From the NCBI RefSeq assembly GCF_900590755.1, contig NZ_UUOC01000052.1:62001-126000 (forward strand): 64,000 nt of DNA, written 5' to 3'. The stretch's first letter is position 1; each line of letters opens with the position of its first letter. Below, in pieces: positions 60,736 through 64,000 of this stretch. The position numbers and the translations under genes were made by a program. The notes under the pieces were generated by a model. That model was given only the letters and a program-made list of their open reading frames with translations, had not been told where the DNA came from and ran no database searches. This DNA is from Pseudomonas viridiflava (lineage in GTDB: Bacteria > Pseudomonadota > Gammaproteobacteria > Pseudomonadales > Pseudomonadaceae).

Positions 60736-61341
60736 ATGAATGAGCTACTGACACGTCGCCAGGTCATCGGCGGAATCAGCCTGCTGAGCCTGGGTTTGCT
60801 CGCAGGTTGCGATAGTTCCAGCGCACTGTCGTTCAAATACGGCAAGGACCTGAGCAATAAGATCTTGGGCAGAACCTTCAAGCTGAAGGACCCGCAAGGC
60901 AATGTAAAAACCTTGTCGAGCTTCCGTGGCTACATGCCCATGGTGTTTTTCGGTTTCACCCAATGCCCGGCGGTCTGCCCAACCGCCCTCGCCCGTGCCG
61001 CCCAGATCAAAAAGTTGCTGGGTAAAGATGGCGATATTTTCCAGGTCATTTTCATCACCATCGACCCCGAGCGGGACACGCCCGAGATCATCGACGCCTA
61101 CGTCAAAGCCTTTGATCCCTCGTTCGTGGCGCTGTCCGGAACCCTTGAAGAAACGGCAGCGACAGCCAAGGAATTCGGGGTGTTCTACGAGAAGATACCC
61201 ACAGGCGACACTTACACCATGTCCCACACCGCGACCAGTTATGTCTACGACACCCGTGGCGTATTGCGCCTGGGCTTGTCGCACTCCCTTTCTGCCCAAC
61301 AGTGCGCAGACGATCTGCTCACCGTCATGGAAGTCTGCTGA
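60736..61341 (+). CDS. SCO-family lipoprotein, copper delivery to cytochrome oxidase
   Basis: A 201-residue SCO1/SenC protein. The lipobox LLAGC puts the lipid-modified Cys near 25. The thioredoxin-like domain carries the copper/redox motif CPAVCPT (about 78-84) and a distal His in MSHTATSYV. GFTQCP..VCP spacing is standard for SCO. It assembles CuA of cytochrome c oxidase and can act in redox defence. Its stop overlaps the PCuAC start (TGATG), so the two are co-translated. A weak GGTAGAGGT ribosome site precedes ATG 60736. Confidence 0.9.
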   Translation: MNELLTRRQVIGGISLLSLGLLAGCDSSSALSFKYGKDLSNKILGRTFKLKDPQGNVKTLSSFRGYMPMVFFGFTQCPAVCPTALARAAQIKKLLGKDGDIFQVIFITIDPERDTPEIIDAYVKAFDPSFVALSGTLEETAATAKEFGVFYEKIPTGDTYTMSHTATSYVYDTRGVLRLGLSHSLSAQQCADDLLTVMEVC

Positions 61342-61838
61342 TGAAATCTGCCAAATCCTTTGCCGCTAAGCCGTTCAAAGCCCTGCTCGCCCTGTCCATG
61401 CTGTGCATCGCCGCACAGGCCTCTGCGCAAACCGTGGTCACCGACGCCTGGGTTAGGGCAACCGTGCCGGGTCAACCGTCCACCGGCGCCTTCATGACCG
61501 TCACTGCCGATACCGACAGCAAGCTGCTGGGGGCTGAGTCTCCAGCAGCCAAAACGGTACAGATCCACCAGTCATCCATGACCAACGATGTCATGAGCAT
61601 GAAGGAAGTCGCCTCCGTTGAATTGCCCGCCGGCAAGCCAGTGAGCATGGACTCCAACAGCTACCACGTGATGCTGATTGACCTGCAAAAACAGGTCAAA
61701 GAAGGCGATCAGGTGCCCATTTCCCTGACCGTTGAAGATGCGGCTGGCGCAAAACAGACGATTGAAGTACAGGCGACCGCCAGAGCACTGACTGCACCCG
61801 ATCATGGCGCGATGCATGACCACAGCAAGATGCATTGA
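61341..61838 (+). CDS. PCu(A)C copper chaperone
   Basis: A 165-residue periplasmic protein with signal peptide (FKALLALSMLCIAAQASAQ). The domain shows the PCuAC pattern: TDAWVRATVPGQPSTGAF, QIHQSSMTNDVMSM (H and M ligands) and SYHVMLI (H-x-M). The His/Met-rich tail DHGAMHDHSKMH adds possible copper ligands. It works with the adjacent SCO protein to metallate cytochrome oxidase. ATG 61341 shares one base with the SCO stop. Followed by the terminator at 61866-61892. Confidence 0.9.
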   Translation: MKSAKSFAAKPFKALLALSMLCIAAQASAQTVVTDAWVRATVPGQPSTGAFMTVTADTDSKLLGAESPAAKTVQIHQSSMTNDVMSMKEVASVELPAGKPVSMDSNSYHVMLIDLQKQVKEGDQVPISLTVEDAAGAKQTIEVQATARALTAPDHGAMHDHSKMH

Positions 61839-61865
61839 GGTTGTGGATAAGATTGAACGGTAAAA

Positions 61866-61892
61866 AAACCCCTCTGAATGAGGGGTTTGTTT
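61866..61892. terminator. Bidirectional terminator between PCuAC and glmS
   Basis: AAACCCCTC (61866-61874) pairs with GAGGGGTTT (61879-61887), with A and T runs on opposite sides, so it serves both convergent transcripts. It also coincides with the expected Tn7 insertion point. Confidence 0.85.
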
Positions 61893-61960
61893 TATCCGCG
61901 AGCGTGCTGTGGATAATTTATTCCACAGTCACCGACTTCGCCAGGTTACGCGGTTGATCC
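61888..61960. other. attTn7 region, unoccupied
   Basis: The conserved glmS 3' coding end (61918-61960) is the TnsD target, and Tn7-family elements insert about 25 bp past the stop, i.e. near 61890. No transposon ends or cargo genes are present; the PCuAC gene follows directly, so the site is empty. Confidence 0.7.
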
Positions 61961-63753
61961 ACGTCCGTGCCTTTCAATACAGCGACGTAATACGAAAGCA
62001 ACTGCAGCGGGATGGTGTAGAGGATCGGCGCCAGAGCATCAATGATGTGCGGCATCGCGATCACGTGCGTGCCTTCACCATTGGTCATACCCGCCTGCTC
62101 ATCCGCAAACACGATCAACTCACCGCCACGAGCGCGGACTTCCTGGAGGTTGGATTTGAGTTTTTCCAACAGCTCGTTGTTCGGTGCCACGGTGACCACC
62201 GGCATGTCGCTGTCGACCAGCGCCAGCGGGCCGTGCTTGAGCTCGCCAGCCGGGTAGGCTTCGGCGTGGATGTAGGAGATTTCCTTGAGCTTCAAGGCAC
62301 CTTCCATCGCCACCGGGAATTGTGCGCCACGGCCGAGGAACAGCGTGTGGTTCTTCTCGGCGAACAGCTCGGCGACTTTCTCGATGGTGCCGTCCATTGC
62401 CAATGCTTCACCCAGACGGGTTGGCAGGCGGCGCAGCTCTTCGACCAACTCAGCTTCAACGCCTTTGCCCAAGGTGCCTTTGACCTGACCGAGAGAAAGG
62501 GTCAGCAACAGTAGGCCCACCAGCTGAGTAGTGAAGGCTTTGGTAGAAGCGACGCCGATTTCAGGACCGGCCTGAGTCAGCAGCGTCAGGTCCGACTCGC
62601 GCACCAGTGAGCTGATGCTGATGTTGCAGATCGCCAGGCTGGCCAGGAAACCCAGCTCTTTGGCGTTGCGCAGTGCAGCCAGGGTATCGGCGGTTTCACC
62701 GGACTGAGAGATCGAGACGAACAGGGTGTCCGGCTGCACCACCACCTTGCGGTAACGGAACTCGCTGGCCACTTCGACCTGGCATGGAATACCGGCCAGA
62801 CCTTCGAGCCAGTAACGGGCGACCATACCGGCGTGATAGCTGGTGCCACAGGCGACGATCTGCACGTTGCGCACTTTGGCGAACAGCTCGGCTGCTTGTG
62901 GGCCAAACGCCTGAACCAGAACCTGCTCCTGACCCAGACGGCCTTCAAGGGTGCGCTGCACGACTTTGGGCTGCTCGTGGATTTCCTTGAGCATGAAGTG
63001 GCGGAACGCGCCTTTGTCGGCGGCTTCTGCACCTTCACGGTGTTGCACGACTTCGCGCTCTACCGGCAGGCCATCAACCGACCAGATCTGTACGCTTTCG
63101 CGACGAATCTCGGCAATATCGCCTTCTTCCAGATACATGAAGCGGTCAGTCACCTGGCGCAGCGCCAGTTGGTCAGATGCCAGGAAGTTCTCACCCAGGC
63201 CGAGGCCAATCACCAGCGGGCTACCACTGCGGGCGGCCAGCAGACGATCAGGCTGCTTCGCGCTGATCACCGCCAGACCGTAAGCGCCATGCAGCTCTTT
63301 AACGGCGGCTTTGAGTGCTACCGCCAGGTCTGGGGTGTCTTTGAGCTTGTGGTGCAACAAATGGACGATGACTTCGGTGTCAGTATCCGAGCTGAACACG
63401 TAGCCCAGGCCTTTGAGTCGCTCACGCAAGGCTTCGTGGTTCTCGATGATGCCGTTGTGCACAACCGCCAACTCGTCAGCAGAGAAATGCGGGTGAGCGT
63501 TACGCTCGCAAGGTGCGCCATGGGTGGCCCAGCGGGTGTGGGCGATACCCAGACGGCCCAGCAGAGGCTCACCGGCCAATGCCTGCTCAAGCTCGCTGAC
63601 CTTGCCGGAGCGGCGACGGCGCTCAAGTACGCCCGTGTTACTGAAAAGCGCGACACCCGCGCTATCGTAGCCACGGTATTCCAGGCGCTTGAGGCCTTCG
63701 AGCAAGATGGCGGTAATGTTGCGTTCAGCAACGGCGCCGACGATTCCACACAT
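61918..63753 (-). CDS. glmS: Glutamine-fructose-6-phosphate aminotransferase GlmS
   Basis: A 611-residue enzyme making glucosamine-6-phosphate for peptidoglycan and LPS. Catalytic Cys2 follows the initiator Met in MCGIVGAVAERN; the glutaminase domain has RGYDSAG and TRWATHGAPCERNAHPH; two SIS domains follow with CGTSYHAG near 303, SQSGETADTLAAL near 349 and STKAFTTQ near 404; it ends LAKSVTVE. It lies 10 bp downstream of the DeoR-type regulator gene, the usual glmR-glmS order in Pseudomonas. Confidence 0.97.
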   Translation of the reverse strand: MCGIVGAVAERNITAILLEGLKRLEYRGYDSAGVALFSNTGVLERRRRSGKVSELEQALAGEPLLGRLGIAHTRWATHGAPCERNAHPHFSADELAVVHNGIIENHEALRERLKGLGYVFSSDTDTEVIVHLLHHKLKDTPDLAVALKAAVKELHGAYGLAVISAKQPDRLLAARSGSPLVIGLGLGENFLASDQLALRQVTDRFMYLEEGDIAEIRRESVQIWSVDGLPVEREVVQHREGAEAADKGAFRHFMLKEIHEQPKVVQRTLEGRLGQEQVLVQAFGPQAAELFAKVRNVQIVACGTSYHAGMVARYWLEGLAGIPCQVEVASEFRYRKVVVQPDTLFVSISQSGETADTLAALRNAKELGFLASLAICNISISSLVRESDLTLLTQAGPEIGVASTKAFTTQLVGLLLLTLSLGQVKGTLGKGVEAELVEELRRLPTRLGEALAMDGTIEKVAELFAEKNHTLFLGRGAQFPVAMEGALKLKEISYIHAEAYPAGELKHGPLALVDSDMPVVTVAPNNELLEKLKSNLQEVRARGGELIVFADEQAGMTNGEGTHVIAMPHIIDALAPILYTIPLQLLSYYVAVLKGTDVDQPRNLAKSVTVE

Positions 63754-63763
63754 AACTTTTCTC

Positions 63764-64000
63764 CTAGCTGACAGCGGCGCAAATCAGGTTTATGCCGCGG
63801 GCTTGTATCTGTTCGCGCGCCTCCAGGGGCAGGCGATCATCAGTAATCAGGGTATGGATGCTGCTCCAGGGCAGCTCCAGATTGGGGATCTTGCGTCCAA
63901 CTTTGTCGGCTTCGACCATCACCACGACTTCCCGGGCAACTTCGGCCATCACCCGGCTGAGCCCTAGCAATTCGTTGAATGTCGTGGTGCCGCGAATCAG
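63764..64000 (-). CDS. glmR: DeoR/GlpR-family regulator, C-terminal part (GlmR-like, partial)
   Basis: The frame enters from beyond base 64000 and ends at 63764, leaving 79 residues. The visible part (LIRGTTTFNELLGLSR, then MAEVAREVVVMVEADKVGRK) is the sugar-phosphate-binding end of DeoR regulators with the conserved DxxKxGR element, followed by LITDDRLPLEAREQIQARGI. Its position directly upstream of glmS marks it as the regulator of glucosamine synthesis found there in Pseudomonas. The DNA-binding domain is outside the window. Confidence 0.85.
   Translation of the reverse strand: MIRGTTTFNELLGLSRVMAEVAREVVVMVEADKVGRKIPNLELPWSSIHTLITDDRLPLEAREQIQARGINLICAAVS

Overview
The window reads as a chromosomal segment of a Pseudomonas (fluorescens/putida/syringae-like side of the genus; species not determined). 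The evidence is its dense paired REP elements, the gene pairs katB-ankB, oadA-pycA-pycR and glmS with an upstream DeoR regulator, and a GC-rich coding style in which most real genes have long antisense shadow ORFs. From memory, much of the order follows the PAO1 chromosome near PA5435-PA5550, i.e. close to the replication origin, with blocks from elsewhere inserted. There are no rRNA, tRNA, CRISPR or phage genes, and no intact insertion sequence.

Layout. 1-9.1 kb: end of a LysR regulator, bestrophin, transketolase, a YeeE/YedE sulfur transporter, a MocR-type regulator broken by a one-base frameshift, a PaiB-like flavoprotein and two GNAT acetyltransferases. 9.2-11.7 kb: accessory patch with an unknown protein and a hipA-hipB toxin-antitoxin pair in inverted gene order, preceded by five helically phased operator copies. 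11.8-25.1 kb: two-subunit pyruvate carboxylase with its LysR regulator, small conserved proteins, an RpiR/HexR-type regulator with a clear operator, a GGDEF/EAL protein, uvrD, a Tim44-like and an SMI1/KNR4 protein. 25.2-29.3 kb: CPA2 cation/proton antiporter, acyl-CoA thioesterase, pdxY and a DUF3301 protein.

29.4-43.7 kb is a zinc-limitation region: two COG0523 GTPases, a DUF1826 protein and zinc-independent FolE2 around a perfect Zur-type palindrome; then, after cardiolipin synthase and cyclopropane synthase, a four-gene operon of three SPFH-domain proteins (one with a very His-rich N-terminus) and an HmtA-like P1B ATPase, with a weaker Zur-like site upstream. These genes probably act together to spare, import and allocate zinc.

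44.2-50.0 kb: a compact lipid cluster resembling E. coli ynbABCD plus a PlsC-like acyltransferase: a CDP-alcohol transferase with an altered motif, hydrolase-methyltransferase fusion, PAP2/dual-specificity phosphatase fusion, small membrane protein, acyltransferase and CdsA-like enzyme, several with 1-nt overlaps. The product is unknown, and this is one of the best candidates for an undescribed pathway. 50.2-57.1 kb: lipoamide dehydrogenase, Tat-exported OpgD, a polysaccharide polymerase/ligase-like membrane protein and an acyltransferase-3/SGNH protein. 57.4-64 kb: a periplasmic binding protein, periplasmic catalase with ankyrin partner, a SCO/PCuAC copper-delivery pair, glmS with an unoccupied attTn7 region, and the 3' end of its DeoR-type regulator.
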